Notes under the pieces: generated by a model
Database searches by the model: none
What the model was told of the DNA's origin: nothing
What the model saw: only the letters and a program-made list of their open reading frames with translations
Shown: positions 32,640 through 42,782 of the stretch, piece by piece
Numbering within the stretch: position 1 is the stretch's first letter
How the letters are laid out: each line of letters begins with the position of its first letter
Source of the DNA: Xylanimonas protaetiae
Lineage (GTDB): Bacteria > Actinomycetota > Actinomycetes > Actinomycetales > Cellulomonadaceae
Length of the DNA: 64,000 nt
Reading direction: 5' to 3'
Assembly: GCF_004135385.1 (NCBI RefSeq)
Contig: NZ_CP035493.1
Span: 1-64,000, forward strand
Translations under genes and position numbers: made by a program

Positions 32640-32735
32640 AGATGCGGTCGGGCCGAGGCTCCCGGTGCGGGTCGAGGCGTGAAGCGCTCGACGCGAACCG
32701 GAACCCTCGACCCGATCTCGCTCAGTGGCGGCTCG

Positions 32736-33377
32736 TCAGACCTGTGCCGGGCGGGCCGGCTCGATCTCGACCTTCTCCCAGTGCTTGGCCGGGAGGGTCT
32801 TCGGGCGCCACGGCTCGCGCTCGGCCTCGAAGGCGGTGATGGCCTCCTCGTTCTGGAGGGTCAGGCCGATGTCGTCGAGGCCCTCCATGAGGCGCCAGCG
32901 CGTGTAGTCGTCGATCTGGAACGGCACGGTGATGTCGTCCGCGTGGACGGTGCGCGCCTCGAGGTCGACGGTCACCTCGGTGCCGGGGTGGGTCTCGAGG
33001 ATCTTCCACAGGAGCTCGATGTCCTCCTGCGCGACAATGCCGGCGACGAGGCCCTGCTTGCCGGAGTTGCCGCGGAAGATGTCCGCGAACCGGGAGGCGA
33101 GGACGACGCGGAACCCGTAGTCCTTCAGGGCCCACACCGCGTGCTCACGCGACGAGCCGGTGCCGAAGTCGGGGCCGGCGACCAGCACGGAGCCGGTCTT
33201 GTAGGCGTCCTGGTTCAGCACGAACGCAGGGTCGCCGCGCCAGGCGGCGAACAGCGCGTCCTCGAACCCCGTGCGGGTGATCCGCTTGAGGTAGACGGCG
33301 GGGATGATCTGGTCGGTGTCGACGTTGCTGCGGCGCAGCGGCACCCCGACGCCGGTGTGGACGGTGAACTTCTCCAT
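32736..33377 (-). CDS. leuD: 3-isopropylmalate dehydratase small subunit
   Basis: A 213-residue swivel domain that completes the LeuCD isomerase of leucine biosynthesis. [20 protein letters not shown] and [10 protein letters not shown] are at the N terminus, [17 protein letters not shown] is the substrate-binding loop and [20 protein letters not shown] follows. Length is normal. It lies 31 bases after leuC in one leftward operon. Confidence 0.95.
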   Translation of the reverse strand: MEKFTVHTGVGVPLRRSNVDTDQIIPAVYLKRITRTGFEDALFAAWRGDPAFVLNQDAYKTGSVLVAGPDFGTGSSREHAVWALKDYGFRVVLASRFADIFRGNSGKQGLVAGIVAQEDIELLWKILETHPGTEVTVDLEARTVHADDITVPFQIDDYTRWRLMEGLDDIGLTLQNEEAITAFEAEREPWRPKTLPAKHWEKVEIEPARPAQV

Positions 33378-33408
33378 GATCCGGGTTCCTTCGTGCGTAG
33401 AGGTGCGG

Positions 33409-34932
33409 TCAGCGGGCGGCGACGGGCAGGCCGAGGTCGACGACGACGGGCGCGGAGCCGTCGAAGCCGGAGGCGCCCACGCCGTCGAGCGGCGTGCCGT
33501 CGAACGTCGTGAGGTCGACGTCGCCCAGGTCCTCGATGTCGCTCAGCGACGACAGCGTGCCGCGGATCGCGGTCGCGGCCGCGACGAGCGGCGACACGAG
33601 GTGCGTGCGGCCGCCCTTGCCCTGGCGACCCTCGAAGTTGCGGTTCGACGTCGACGCCGAGCGCTCCCCCGGCGCGAGCTGGTCGGGGTTCATGCCGAGG
33701 CACATCGAGCAGCCGGCGTTGCGCCACTCCGCACCGAAGTCCTTGAAGATCGTGTCGAGGCCCTCGGCCTCGGCCTGGAGGCGCACGCGCGCCGACGCCG
33801 GGACCACGAGCACGCGGACACTCTCGGCCTTGGTGCGGCCGTTGAGCACCTTGGCGACGGAGCGCAGGTCCTCGATGCGGCCGTTGGTGCACGAGCCGAT
33901 GAACACCGTGTCGACCTTGACGTCGCGCAGCGGGGTGCCGGGCTCCAGGCCCATGTACTCCAGGGCGCGCTCGGCGGCGACGCGCTCGTTGGCGTCGGCG
34001 ATCTGGTCCGGCACGGGCACGTTGGCCGACAGGGGCAGGCCCTGGCCGGGGTTGGTGCCCCAGGTGACGAAGGGCTCGAGGTCGGAGGCCTTGAGCACGA
34101 CCTCGGCGTCGAACGTCGCGTCGTCGTCGGACCTGAGCGTCTTCCAGTACTCGACCGCGGCGTCCCATTCGGCGCCCTCGGGCGCGTGGGGGCGGCCCTG
34201 GAGGTACTCGAACGTGGTCTCGTCCGGGGCGATCATGCCGGCGCGCGCGCCGGCCTCGATCGACATGTTGCAGATGGTCATGCGGGCTTCCATCGACAGA
34301 CGACGGATGGCCTCGCCGCGGTACTCGAGCACGTAGCCCTGGCCGCCGCCGGTGCCGATCTTGGCGATGATCGCCAGGATGATGTCCTTCGACGTCGCGC
34401 CGGCGGGCAGGTCGCCGTCGACGGTGATGGCCATGGTCTTGAACGGCTGCAGCGGCAGGGTCTGCGTGGCGAGCACGTGCTCGACCTCGGACGTGCCGAT
34501 GCCGAACGCGAGAGCGCCGAAGGCGCCGTGCGTCGAGGTGTGAGAGTCGCCACAGACGACGGTCAAGCCGGGCATGGTCAGGCCGAGCTGGGGGCCCACC
34601 TGGTGGACGATGCCCTGGTCCGAGTCGCCGAGCGAGTGGATGCGGACGCCGAACTCCTGGGCGTTCTTGCGGAGCTGGTCGATCTGCGTGCGGCTCGTGA
34701 GGTCCGCGATCGGCAGGTCGATGTCGAGCGTCGGGGTGTTGTGGTCCTCGGTGGCGATCGTGAGGTCGGGGCGGCGCACGGGGCGTCCGGCCAGGCGCAG
34801 GCCCTCGAAGGCCTGCGGCGAGGTGACCTCGTGGAGGAGGTGAAGGTCGATGTAGAGCAGGTCGGGCTCTCCGTTCGCCCCGTGGCGCACGAGGTGTGCG
34901 TCCCAGACCTTCTCTGCCAGAGTGCCGGCCAT
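33409..34932 (-). CDS. leuC: 3-isopropylmalate dehydratase large subunit
   Basis: A 507-residue aconitase-family protein. [20 protein letters not shown] (first cluster Cys) is followed by [18 protein letters not shown] and [17 protein letters not shown], giving three [4Fe-4S] ligands. The ATG at 34,932 ([13 protein letters not shown]) is the conserved family start, better than the TTG two codons upstream. Divergent from the IclR-type regulator with a 98-base region holding a clear dyad. Confidence 0.95.
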   Translation of the reverse strand: MAGTLAEKVWDAHLVRHGANGEPDLLYIDLHLLHEVTSPQAFEGLRLAGRPVRRPDLTIATEDHNTPTLDIDLPIADLTSRTQIDQLRKNAQEFGVRIHSLGDSDQGIVHQVGPQLGLTMPGLTVVCGDSHTSTHGAFGALAFGIGTSEVEHVLATQTLPLQPFKTMAITVDGDLPAGATSKDIILAIIAKIGTGGGQGYVLEYRGEAIRRLSMEARMTICNMSIEAGARAGMIAPDETTFEYLQGRPHAPEGAEWDAAVEYWKTLRSDDDATFDAEVVLKASDLEPFVTWGTNPGQGLPLSANVPVPDQIADANERVAAERALEYMGLEPGTPLRDVKVDTVFIGSCTNGRIEDLRSVAKVLNGRTKAESVRVLVVPASARVRLQAEAEGLDTIFKDFGAEWRNAGCSMCLGMNPDQLAPGERSASTSNRNFEGRQGKGGRTHLVSPLVAAATAIRGTLSSLSDIEDLGDVDLTTFDGTPLDGVGASGFDGSAPVVVDLGLPVAAR

Positions 34933-34994
34933 CCTCAATCCCTTCTCAGGTCCCCTTCAGACTGGTGGTCGCCAGGGGCTCGGTTACCTCGGAC

Positions 34995-35021
34995 TTGCAA
35001 TCTCACGTGCCGAGACGGCAA
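34995..35021. promoter_or_regulatory. hyphenated dyad between leuC and its regulator
   Basis: TTGC-aa-TCTC-N7-GAGA-cg-GCAA is a symmetrical inverted repeat with eight paired bases per arm, about ten bases before the regulator's start and 63 bases before leuC. Its position between divergent genes fits an IclR-family (NdgR/AreB-type) operator that controls leuCD and itself. In Streptomyces the orthologous intergenic region is a known target of NdgR. Confidence 0.6.
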
Positions 35022-35030
35022 TATCGCCTT

Positions 35031-35750
35031 ATGGACGATACTAGCGGAGTCGGCGTTCTTGACAAGGCCGCGTCCGTGCTCGGCGCTCTGGAGTCGGGTC
35101 CGGCCACCTTGGCCCAGCTCGTGGCCTCGACGGGCCTCGCGCGCCCCACGGCACACCGCCTTGCCGTCGCGCTCGAGCACCACCGCCTCGTGGCACGCGA
35201 CATGCAGGGACGCTTCATCCTGGGACCCCGGCTCAACGAGCTCGCGACGGCCGCCGGGGAGGACCGCCTGCTGGCGGCCGCCAACCCGGTGCTGATCGCG
35301 CTGCGCGACCACACCGGCGAGTCCGCCCAGCTGTACCGCCGCCAGGCCGACCACCGCGTGTGCGTCGCCGCCGCCGAGCGTCCGGTCGGCCTGCGCGACT
35401 CGATCCCGGTCGGCGCGACGCTCACGATGCACGCCGGCTCGGCCGCCCAGATCCTGCTCGCCTGGGAGGAGCCCGACCGCCTGCACCGCGGCCTGCGCGA
35501 CGCCGTCTTCACGGCGACGATCCTGTCCGGCGTGCGCCGGCGCGGGTGGGCGCAGTCCGTCTCGGAACGTGAGCTCGGCGTCGCGAGCGTCTCGGCGCCC
35601 GTGCGCGGCCCGTCCGGCAAGGTGGTCGCCGCCGTCTCGGTCTCCGGACCGGTCGAGCGCCTCACCCGCCAGCCCGGCCGGCTGCACTCCGCCGCCGTCG
35701 TCGCCGCCGCGAACCGCCTCACCGAGGTGCTGCGGCGCGCCGGCGAGTGA
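35031..35750 (+). CDS. ndgR: IclR-family regulator of leucine biosynthesis (NdgR/AreB-like)
   Basis: A 239-residue IclR protein. The winged helix-turn-helix (about 8-65) has LDKAASVLGALESGPATLAQ and LVASTGLARPTAHRLAVALE. The effector domain (about 80-235) has IPVGATLTMHAGSAAQILLA and SVSAPVRGPSGKVVAAVSVS. The divergent arrangement with leuCD is the hallmark of NdgR/AreB of actinobacteria, which respond to leucine or related metabolites. The symbol is given by synteny plus family. ATG 35,031 chosen because the helix-turn-helix starts eight residues later. Confidence 0.85.
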   Translation: MDDTSGVGVLDKAASVLGALESGPATLAQLVASTGLARPTAHRLAVALEHHRLVARDMQGRFILGPRLNELATAAGEDRLLAAANPVLIALRDHTGESAQLYRRQADHRVCVAAAERPVGLRDSIPVGATLTMHAGSAAQILLAWEEPDRLHRGLRDAVFTATILSGVRRRGWAQSVSERELGVASVSAPVRGPSGKVVAAVSVSGPVERLTRQPGRLHSAAVVAAANRLTEVLRRAGE

Positions 35751-35789
35751 GCGCGACGTCTCAGGTGCCGCGGCGCGCCGCAGAATGAG

Positions 35790-35831
35790 CCGTTCCCCCG
35801 TCGCGGACGTCAGTACGCTGCGGGGGAACGG
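35790..35831 (+). terminator. stem-loop after the regulator gene
   Basis: CCGTTCCCCC and GGGGGAACGG are perfectly complementary (10 bp) around a 22-base loop, 40 bases after the ndgR stop. No U-run follows, so it may act as a factor-dependent or structural terminator, or as a binding site in front of the small membrane-protein gene. Confidence 0.5.
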
Positions 35832-35870
35832 TGCGACCGCCGCACCCGTGCCGACCTGCGTGAGGACCCG

Positions 35871-36038
35871 ATGCCGGCAAAGGCCAAGACCGCTCTGATC
35901 TGGCTCGTCGTGATCTTCCTGATCTACGCGATCGTGAAGAGCCCCGACCGCGCCTCCGAGATCGTCCTCGCCCTGTTCGACGTCATCAAGAACGCCTTCG
36001 TGGCGATCGGGCAGTTCTTCGGCAACCTGGTCTCCTGA
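35871..36038 (+). CDS. small single-pass membrane protein (55 residues)
   Basis: A 55-codon gene: MPAKAKTALIWLVVIFLIYA begins with a short basic tail and a transmembrane helix (about 7-21). An amphipathic stretch follows (SPDRASEIVLALFDVIKNAF), ending FGNLVS. GTGAGGA lies upstream and the stop is 15 bases before the PH-domain protein gene, so the two probably form one transcript. The family is conserved in actinobacteria by my recollection, without assigned function. Confidence 0.6.
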   Translation: MPAKAKTALIWLVVIFLIYAIVKSPDRASEIVLALFDVIKNAFVAIGQFFGNLVS

Positions 36039-36052
36039 CGCCGGGGCGTCCG

Positions 36053-36925
36053 ATGCTGCCCCAGCCACGCGTGAGCATCAGCGGGAACCACGACCTGCGG
36101 CGGTACGTCCTGCCCTCGGAGACGGTGGTGCTCGCCACGCGCCGCCACTGGGCGTCGCTCCTGGAGCCGATCGCGACGACGGTCGCCGTGTTCCTCGCCG
36201 TCGCCGGCATCGTGTTCGTCGCGCCCCCGGACCTGCAGCCCGTGGTCGGCTGGCTCTGGTTCGGGTGGCTGTACACGCTGGGCCGGCTGGGCTTCCGCTG
36301 GTTCGAGTGGCGTCACGAGTGGTTCGTGTCCACGGACAAGCGGCTGCTGCTGCTCTACGGCCTCGTGATCCACAAGGTCGCGATGATGCCGCTGACCAAG
36401 GTCACGGACATGGGCTACTCGCGCACGCCGCTGGGCCAGCTGCTCGGCTACGGCCGGTTCGTCATGGAGTCCGCCGGCCAGGACCAGGCGCTGCGGCAGG
36501 TCGACTACGTGCCGCACCCCGACGCCACGTACCGCACGCTGTGCGCAGAGATCTTCCGCCCTGCGGGCGGCCGGCCTGGGCCCGATGGCGGAGCGCGGCC
36601 GCCGGCGCCCGGCGGGCTCGCGCCGGGCGGCGCCGCACAGCTGCCGGTCGTCATCGTCCCCGGACGGCCCGACCAGACCGACCCGCGCCCGACGACGCAG
36701 CCGATCGCCGTCGTCGGACGCTCCGGTGCCGCGGCGCAGCCAGGGACGGGGTTCGTGCCGCCCGCGGTGACACCCGGGCTGCCCGGGACGCCGGGCTGGC
36801 CCGCAGGACCGGCAGGCGCGGCGGCGACACCCGCGGGGCCCGGCACCGCCGGGTCCGCCGTGCCCCCGTGGGAGTCGCCGCGGGACTGGAAGCGACCCCG
36901 GCCCTACGACCCGGACCCGCACTGA
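36053..36925 (+). CDS. PH-domain-containing membrane protein (bPH2/YdbT-like)
   Basis: A 290-residue protein. Two transmembrane helices (about 40-60 and 66-85) lead into a bacterial PH-2 domain (about 90-160: WFEWRHEWFVSTDKRLLLLY, HKVAMMPLTKVTDMGYSRTP, LLGYGRFVMESAGQDQALRQ). The long C-terminal part (about 175-290) is Pro/Gly-rich and probably disordered. Such proteins sit in the inner membrane with the PH domain in the cytoplasm. No enzymatic role is indicated. Confidence 0.75.
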   Translation: MLPQPRVSISGNHDLRRYVLPSETVVLATRRHWASLLEPIATTVAVFLAVAGIVFVAPPDLQPVVGWLWFGWLYTLGRLGFRWFEWRHEWFVSTDKRLLLLYGLVIHKVAMMPLTKVTDMGYSRTPLGQLLGYGRFVMESAGQDQALRQVDYVPHPDATYRTLCAEIFRPAGGRPGPDGGARPPAPGGLAPGGAAQLPVVIVPGRPDQTDPRPTTQPIAVVGRSGAAAQPGTGFVPPAVTPGLPGTPGWPAGPAGAAATPAGPGTAGSAVPPWESPRDWKRPRPYDPDPH

Positions 36926-36989
36926 GACCGCGCCCGCGCGACCCGTCCCGGAGGCGGCCTCGAGAACGACGCCGTCCCCGGGAACGACG

Positions 36990-37017
36990 AAGGCCCGATC
37001 CACGTGGACCGGGCCTT
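36990..37017. terminator. bidirectional terminator between the PH-domain gene and the tRNA genes
   Basis: AAGGCCCG-a-TCC-acgt-GGA-c-CGGGCCTT forms a stem of eight pairs plus three more after one mismatch. It lies 65 bases after the PH-domain gene and 8 bases beyond the 3' end of the first tRNA-Glu, so it can stop transcription from both sides. Confidence 0.7.
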
Positions 37018-37025
37018 GCGATACG

Positions 37026-37098
37026 TACCCCCAGCGGGATTTGAACCCGCGTTACCGCCGTGAGAGGGCGGCGTCCTAGGCCGCTAGACGATGGGGGC
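37026..37098 (-). tRNA. tRNA-Glu (anticodon CTC), copy nearest the terminator
   Basis: 73 bases on the minus strand with acceptor GCCCCCA/TGGGGGT, D-arm, anticodon arm GCCGC-CCTCTCA-CGGCGG reading CTC, T-arm TTCAAAT and discriminator A. The 3' CCA is not encoded. Identical to the copy 30 bases upstream. Confidence 0.95.
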
Positions 37099-37128
37099 CT
37101 ATGACTCCGTTCGCGGACGAACGGCGCG

Positions 37129-37201
37129 TACCCCCAGCGGGATTTGAACCCGCGTTACCGCCGTGAGAGGGCGGCGTCCTAGGCCGCTAGACGATGGGGG
37201 C
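37129..37201 (-). tRNA. tRNA-Glu (anticodon CTC), second identical copy
   Basis: 73 bases, same sequence as 37,026-37,098. The 5' flanks share CCTATGACT, so the duplication includes some flanking sequence. It is transcribed leftwards in the cluster tRNA-Gln, tRNA-Glu, tRNA-Glu. Confidence 0.95.
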
Positions 37202-37285
37202 CTATGACTGCCGGTCCTTGCGAACCGACTGCCGGAGAATCCTACCCGACCCTCAGCGATGCTGAGGACGAGGTGGATCTCTGAG

Positions 37286-37357
37286 CTGGGGTACCAGGAC
37301 TCGAACCTAGAACAACTGAACCAGAATCAGCCGTGTTGCCAATTACACCATACCCCA
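37286..37357 (-). tRNA. tRNA-Gln (anticodon CTG)
   Basis: 72 bases: acceptor TGGGGTA/TACCCCA with discriminator G, D-arm GTGT/ACAC, anticodon stem GCTGA/TCAGT around TTCTGGT (CTG), T-arm with TTCGAGT. No encoded CCA. First gene of the leftward tRNA cluster; the promoter should lie just right of 37,357. Confidence 0.93.
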
Positions 37358-37526
37358 TGGTGGTATCAGCCCCGCGGTCTCCCTCAGGGCCAACAGCGGT
37401 AAACACTACCGGACGCGGGTCCCGTCCACCAAAACGAAGCCGCGACTCCCGGTCGTGTCCTCCGTCACGAGCCCGCCCGGCGGCCTCCCGGGTGACGCTG
37501 ACCAGCCCGGGCGGCAGGATCGGACC

Positions 37527-38282
37527 ATGAGCCTCCCGGACCCGCACGACCACGCGACGCGTGCCGCGTCGTTCAGCACCGGCGCCAGCAGCTACGCCGC
37601 CGTGCGGCCCTCGTACCCCGACGCCGCCGTCGACTTCCTGGTCCCCGCGGGAACGCGGCGCGTGCTCGACCTCGCCGCCGGGACCGGCAAGCTCACCGCG
37701 TCCCTCGTCGCGCGCGACCTCGACGTCGTCGCCGTCGAGCCGTCGGCGCCCATGCTCGCGCAGCTCGAGGCCGCGCTGCCGGGCGTCGAGACCCACATCG
37801 CCACCGCCGAGGCCATCCCGCTGGCCGAGGGCACGGTCGACGCCGTCGTCGTCGGGCAGGCGTGGCACTGGTTCGACGAGCGAGCAGCATCGGCCGAGAC
37901 GGCGCGCGTGCTGCGCCAGGGCGGCACGCTCGGGATCGTGTGGAACGACCGGGACACGTCCGTCGACTGGGTCGCCCGGTTCGGCGAGATCCTGCACCGG
38001 GGCGATCGTCTCGAGCCGGGCGCCGAGCACGTCGCGCCAGCGCTCGGCCCGGAGTACGGCGACCTCGAGGTCGCCGAGGTCCGCTGGACCGACGAGATCG
38101 CGACCGCGGCGCTGCGCCCCCTGGCGGCGTCGCGCAGCTACCTCCTCACGCTGCCCGAGGCGGAGCGCGAGGCGCTGCTGGCGGCGGTGGACGAGCTCGC
38201 GGCGACGCACCCCGACCTCGCGGGGCGGAACCGGGTGGCGCTCCCCTACGTCACTCACGCCTACCGCGCGCGGCGTCGCTGA
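37527..38282 (+). CDS. class I SAM-dependent methyltransferase
   Basis: A 251-residue methyltransferase with motif [18 protein letters not shown], an acidic residue after the second strand ([15 protein letters not shown]), [20 protein letters not shown] for motif II and [20 protein letters not shown]. The H-W-F motif is typical of a small-molecule methyltransferase group. Substrate unknown. The start at ATG 37,527 is supported by conservation of [17 protein letters not shown] shortly after. Its 3' end overlaps the kinase gene on the other strand by about 30 bases. Confidence 0.8.
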   Translation: MSLPDPHDHATRAASFSTGASSYAAVRPSYPDAAVDFLVPAGTRRVLDLAAGTGKLTASLVARDLDVVAVEPSAPMLAQLEAALPGVETHIATAEAIPLAEGTVDAVVVGQAWHWFDERAASAETARVLRQGGTLGIVWNDRDTSVDWVARFGEILHRGDRLEPGAEHVAPALGPEYGDLEVAEVRWTDEIATAALRPLAASRSYLLTLPEAEREALLAAVDELAATHPDLAGRNRVALPYVTHAYRARRR

Positions 38283-40040
38283 CCGCGTCCCTCGACCCGG
38301 GCGCTCCCGGCAGCGTGAGCGTGAACGCCGAGCCCACGCCGGGCTCGCTGCTGACGTGCACCGTCCCGCCGTGCAGCTGCGCGACCTGACGCACGATGGC
38401 GAGCCCAGGCCCGTGCCCCCTGTGCCGCGCGTCCGCGAGCGGTCGGCCCGCCAGAACCGCTCGAACACGTGGGGCACGTCGTCGGGGGCGATGCCCTCGC
38501 CCGTGTCCCGGACCTCGACCTCAGTGCCCGCGGCCGTCCCGCGGCCCTCGACCGTCACGGTGCCGCCGTCCGGGGTGTGCCGGACGGCGTTCGCCACGAG
38601 GTTGGCGACCGCCTGACGCAGCCGCACCGGGTCGGCGTCGGCCACGAGGCCCGGGGCGGCGCGGGCTGCCAGGTGCACGCCCTTGCCCGCCGCGACCGCG
38701 CCGTGCGCCCGCACCACCTGGTCGAGCAGCGCCCCCACGTCGACGGGCTCGCGGTGCAGGCGCAGCTCGCCGGCGTCCGCGAGCGCGAGGTCCTGGAGGT
38801 CGGCGACCACGTGCTGGACGTGCACGGCGTCCTCGTGCAGCGAGTCGACCAGGTCCCGGTCGATGGGGGTCAGGCCGTCCTGCGCCGCCTCCAGCCAGCC
38901 GCGCACGCTGCTCAGGGGCGTGCGCAGCTCGTGCGCGACGTCGCCGACCATGGTGCGCCGCAGCCGCTCCTGCTCACCGCGCCGGGCCGCGAGCGTGTTG
39001 AACGCCGCCGCGACGTCGCCGATCTCGTCGCGGCTGCGCACGACGGCCCGGGCGGCGTCATCGCCGTCGGTCATGCGGCGGGCGGCGCCCGCGAGCTCGC
39101 GCAGGGGCCGCGTGATCCGCAGCCCGACGACGACGCTCACACCCGCCGCCACGGCGAGCACCAGCGCGGCGATCCCGGCGATCCGCACCCGGCTGCGCGT
39201 CGAGAGGTCGAGGAACGTGCTGGCCACGGGCTCACGGCCCGTGACGAACAGCCGCACGGGAGGTGCGACCGGTGCTGCGTCGGCCGCCGGTCGGGGCGCG
39301 GCGGCGGCCTCGGTCTCGGGAGCGGTCGGTCCGGCGTCGGTCTCCACGCCGGGAGCGGCGGCGTCGGTCTCCAAGCCGGGCGCTGCAGCGGCCTGCGCCG
39401 CCTCGGCCTCGCGCGCGGCGGCGGCCCGCTCGCGCGAGACGTCGAGGCCGGGCGTCGCGACCACGTCGTCGCGGCCGCGCTCCGGCGACGGCGACGGTGC
39501 AGGCGACGGCGACGGCGACGGCGACGCCGACTCGCGGCCCGGGGCGTGCTGCAGCAGCCCCCAGTCCACCTGGTGCGGGTCGACGATGACGCGCGTGTCG
39601 GCGAGGTCGACGGCGGCGGGGCGTGCCGCGGGCTCGGAGTCGGCGACCAGTGCACCGGCCGTGTCCGTGAGCACGATGCGGTACCCCGTCCGGTCCGCGA
39701 GCCGGGTCAGCACCGGCTGCACGCCGGACCAGTCCGGGTGCGCCGCGGCCCAGGACAGCAAGGCGTCGTACACGACGGCGTCGTCGCGCAGCGTCTGGCC
39801 GTTGACCTGCTCGATCGCGGCGTCGGTGCTGCGCAGCACGAGCCACGCCGTCGCGCCGACCGACACGGCGCACACCGCCAGCGACATGGCCAGCAGCCGC
39901 GTGACGAGGCTGCGCCGGGCGGGCACCCGGGCGGCTGACGCGCGGGAGGTCGACACCGGGGAAGTCGACGCCGGGGAGGCCGGCGTCTCGGGGCCCGCCC
40001 CCGACCCCGCGGCACGGGACGCCGGCGCGCTCGACGTCAC
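38251..40040 (-). CDS. two-component sensor histidine kinase (frameshifted near the end)
   Basis: A membrane kinase with helix 1 at about 45-68, an extracytoplasmic sensor with Ser-Pro and Glu-Thr-Asp-Ala low-complexity repeats (170-250), and helix 2 at about 285-306. HAMP (307-358), the HisKA domain with phospho-acceptor His370 in [13 protein letters not shown], and the ATPase domain (N box [11 protein letters not shown]1 [20 protein letters not shown]) follow. At C run 38,404-38,406 one base is missing: restoring it gives [20 protein letters not shown] and a stop at 38,251. As printed, the frame reads on far past the normal end. It overlaps its response regulator by four bases. Confidence 0.85.
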
Positions 40041-40807
40041 GGTGCGCCCCCGGCGAGCTTGTAGCCGACGCCGTACACCGTGACGACAGCGGGCGTCGCG
40101 TCCGCCGCGCCGTCCGCGGCGGTGGCGAGCTTGCGGCGCACGTTCATCACGTGCATGTCGACCGTCCGGCGCGAGACGTAGCGGTCGGTGCCGTACAGGT
40201 CCTGCAGGAGCTGCTCGCGCGTGAACGCCCGCCCCGGCGCGGCCGCGAGCAGGCTCAGCAAAGCGAACTCGCCGGGCGTGAGGTCCACGAGGACGTCGCC
40301 GACGTGCACCTCGTGCCGCACGGCGTCGACGCGCAGGCGGCCCACGACGTGAACGCGCTCCGATGCGCCCGCCGCGCCTACGGCGCCCGTCGCGCCCGTC
40401 GCAGCGAGCGTGCCCCCGCCGGTGGGCGCCGGGCGCGTCCGGCGCGCGAGCGCGCGCACGCGGCCCATGAGCTCGCGCGGGCTGTACGGCTTGGCGACGT
40501 AGTCGTCGGCCCCCAGGTCGAGGCCGAGGAGCAGGTCGTCCTCCGCGGAGCGCGCGGTCACCATGAGGATCGGCAGGCCCGACAGCGCCGGGTCGGGGTC
40601 GGCGCGCAGGATACGGGCCACGTCCAGCCCGCCGACGCGCGGCAGCATGACGTCCAGGACCAGCACGTCGGGCGGCTCGCGCCGGACCGCCTCCAGGGCC
40701 TCGCGCCCGTCGCCGACGACCGTCACGGCGTGCCCGTCCGCCTGCGCGTACAGGCGCAGGAGCTCGGCCTGCTTGGGGTCGTCCTCCGCGACCAGGAGCC
40801 GTGACAC
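40037..40807 (-). CDS. OmpR-family response regulator
   Basis: A 256-residue regulator. The receiver domain (about 4-118) has acidic pair EDD near residue 8, phospho-acceptor Asp in VLVLDVMLPRVGG, and TAR and KPYSP. An Ala/Gly linker leads to the winged helix (about 150-250) with VDLTPGEFALLSLLAAAPGR and RTVDMHVMNVRRKL. It is encoded first, followed by the kinase. It is divergent from the lipoprotein-adaptor-ABC operon at 40,909, which it most likely controls. Confidence 0.9.
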   Translation of the reverse strand: MSRLLVAEDDPKQAELLRLYAQADGHAVTVVGDGREALEAVRREPPDVLVLDVMLPRVGGLDVARILRADPDPALSGLPILMVTARSAEDDLLLGLDLGADDYVAKPYSPRELMGRVRALARRTRPAPTGGGTLAATGATGAVGAAGASERVHVVGRLRVDAVRHEVHVGDVLVDLTPGEFALLSLLAAAPGRAFTREQLLQDLYGTDRYVSRRTVDMHVMNVRRKLATAADGAADATPAVVTVYGVGYKLAGGAP

Positions 40808-40908
40808 GTCGTCAGGATAAGGACGACGCGGCCCCGCCGGGCAGGCATGACGGCCGCCTCACCGGATCCTGACAAGTCCCTGACATCGGCTTCCTAGCGT
40901 CCGGGGCC

Positions 40909-41613
40909 ATGAGACGCACACCCCTCCTCCTCGTCCTGGCCGTCGCGGCGCTGCTCGCCGCCTGCACGCCGGCACCGTCCGGCCCGCCCGTGGCGTCGCT
41001 CCGCGCGCCGTCCGGGGCCGCACCGTCGCTCCCCGCGTCACCACCGCCCACCGGGGCACCCGACGCCGGAGCCGACACCGCACCGCCGCCCGACTCCTCG
41101 TCCCCTGGGGGCGTCCCGCCCTCGGGTGAGGATCCCACCGGAGGCGTCCCGCCCGCGGGCGACGCCCCCGCAGGCGGCGCCCAGCCGCAGCGCCGGCTCG
41201 ACGACTCGCCCGAACGGGAGGCCGCGCTGTGGAACGCCTACCACCAGTGCCTGCTCGACCACGGCGCGCAGCGGAACACCGCCCGCGAAGCGGCGGCCGC
41301 GCCGGCCGGCGCCCCGGGTCCCGAGATCATCAGCGTCCTGGACCCCGTGCCCGCCGAGGCCGAGGCCGCGTGCACGCACGCGTTCCCGCTGATGCCTCCC
41401 GAGCTCGACCCCGACCGCAACCCGCACTACCGGGACGACTTCCTCGCCCAGGTGGCCTGCATGCAGGACCGGGGCGCGCCCGTGCACCTCACGAAGGACT
41501 CCGGCGACCCGACCCTGCCGTCGTGGACGTACGACGACGGCGCCCAGGTCCCCGCCGACCTCGCCCAGATCGAGCACGACTGCGAGCTTGAGGCGTTCGG
41601 GGGCACGCCGTGA
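40909..41613 (+). CDS. lipoprotein preceding a chromosomal MacAB-like exporter
   Basis: A 234-residue lipoprotein: signal with lipobox LLAAC (about 14-18), a long Pro/Gly/Ala linker (to about 95), then a helical domain with [36 protein letters not shown] and [14 protein letters not shown]. The Cys spacing recalls the island lipoprotein at 14,651. It starts about 100 bases from the divergent response-regulator gene and overlaps the adaptor GTG by four bases. Confidence 0.65.
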   Translation: MRRTPLLLVLAVAALLAACTPAPSGPPVASLRAPSGAAPSLPASPPPTGAPDAGADTAPPPDSSSPGGVPPSGEDPTGGVPPAGDAPAGGAQPQRRLDDSPEREAALWNAYHQCLLDHGAQRNTAREAAAAPAGAPGPEIISVLDPVPAEAEAACTHAFPLMPPELDPDRNPHYRDDFLAQVACMQDRGAPVHLTKDSGDPTLPSWTYDDGAQVPADLAQIEHDCELEAFGGTP

Positions 41614-42782
41614 GCCGGCGGCGCCGGGCGCTCGCCGTCGGGGTCGCGGCGGTGGTCGTCGCGGGGCTCGGCGGCGCCTGGCTCGTGCTGCCGCGCGGCG
41701 CTGGCGCGGGGGCCCCGGCGGCGACATCCGCGCCACCGCCCACGGTGGCCGTCGTGCGGACCGACCTGGCCGACCGCCAGGTCGTCCCGGCGGTGCTGGG
41801 CTTCGGCACGCCGACGACGGTCTCCGGCCACGGGACCGGCACCGTGACCGCGCTGCCCGCACCGGGGACCGTCGTGAACGCGGGCCAGACGCTCTACCGC
41901 GTGGACGACCGGCCCGTCACGCTCTTCGTCGGCGCGACACCGTTCTTCCGCACGCTGTCCGTGGCCCCGCCGCCCGGCGGTGGGTCGGGCGGGTCCGGCG
42001 ACGGCTCCAGCGGGTCGGACGGGTCGGACGGGTCAGGCGGGTCCGGCGGGCCGGGCGGCTCCGGCGACGGCGCCTCGTCGTCGGGCGCCGTCGACGTCCA
42101 GGGGCGCCCGACCGGTGGCGACGTGGCGGTGCTCAAGGCGAACCTCGAGGCGCTCGGCTACCCGGTCGGCACGCGCACGGACCCCGTGTACACCCAGGCA
42201 GTCGCGGCCGGGGTGCGGGCGTGGCAGAAGGACACGGGGCTGCCCGTGACCGGCAGCTTCGACCCCGCGTGGGCGGTGGTGCTGCCGACGTCGGTGCGGG
42301 TCGAGGCGGTGTCGGTCGCGCCCGGCGCGGACGCCGACGGGCCGCTCATGACGGTGACGCCGACGACCCGGCTCGTCACGGTCACGCTCTCGCCCGTGCA
42401 GGGCGCCGCCTTCCCGGTGGGGACCGCGGTGACGGTCCTGCTCGCCGACGGCACCCGGGTCCCGGCGACGGTCGCCGCCGTCGCGACGACGCAGGGCCCG
42501 GACGGGACCGCGCAGGCCACGGCGACCGTCACGGCGGACGACCCGGCCGCGCTCGACGCGGCGACGTCGGACGCGGTGCGCGTCGAGCTCACCGGGCAGA
42601 CGCGCTCGCAGGTGCTCGCCGTCCCGGTGTCGGCGCTGCTCGCGCTCGCGGGCGGCGGCTACGCGCTCCAGGAGGCCGACGGCACGCTGGTCGCGGTGAC
42701 GACCGGCCTGTTCGCAGACGGGCTCGTCGAGGTCTCGGGCGACGGTGTCGTCGAGGGCCAGCAGGTGGTGGACGCGCGATGA
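41610..42782 (+). CDS. MacA-like adaptor with peptidoglycan-binding domain (chromosomal)
   Basis: A 390-residue membrane-anchored adaptor with N-terminal signal-anchor helix (about 8-28). Its lipoyl-like half ([30 protein letters not shown]) is interrupted by a Gly/Ser/Asp-rich linker (about 118-155). A PG_binding_1 region follows ([35 protein letters not shown]), then the second barrel half. Same order as the adaptor at 15,597 in the mobile island. GTG start; overlaps both neighbours. Confidence 0.75.
   Translation: MSRRRRALAVGVAAVVVAGLGGAWLVLPRGAGAGAPAATSAPPPTVAVVRTDLADRQVVPAVLGFGTPTTVSGHGTGTVTALPAPGTVVNAGQTLYRVDDRPVTLFVGATPFFRTLSVAPPPGGGSGGSGDGSSGSDGSDGSGGSGGPGGSGDGASSSGAVDVQGRPTGGDVAVLKANLEALGYPVGTRTDPVYTQAVAAGVRAWQKDTGLPVTGSFDPAWAVVLPTSVRVEAVSVAPGADADGPLMTVTPTTRLVTVTLSPVQGAAFPVGTAVTVLLADGTRVPATVAAVATTQGPDGTAQATATVTADDPAALDAATSDAVRVELTGQTRSQVLAVPVSALLALAGGGYALQEADGTLVAVTTGLFADGLVEVSGDGVVEGQQVVDAR

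Noticed and set aside
37242-38250. Continuation of the histidine kinase frame to a 932-residue product
   Set aside because: The extra part is Arg-rich antisense of a good methyltransferase gene and of a tRNA; it results from the frameshift at 38,404.
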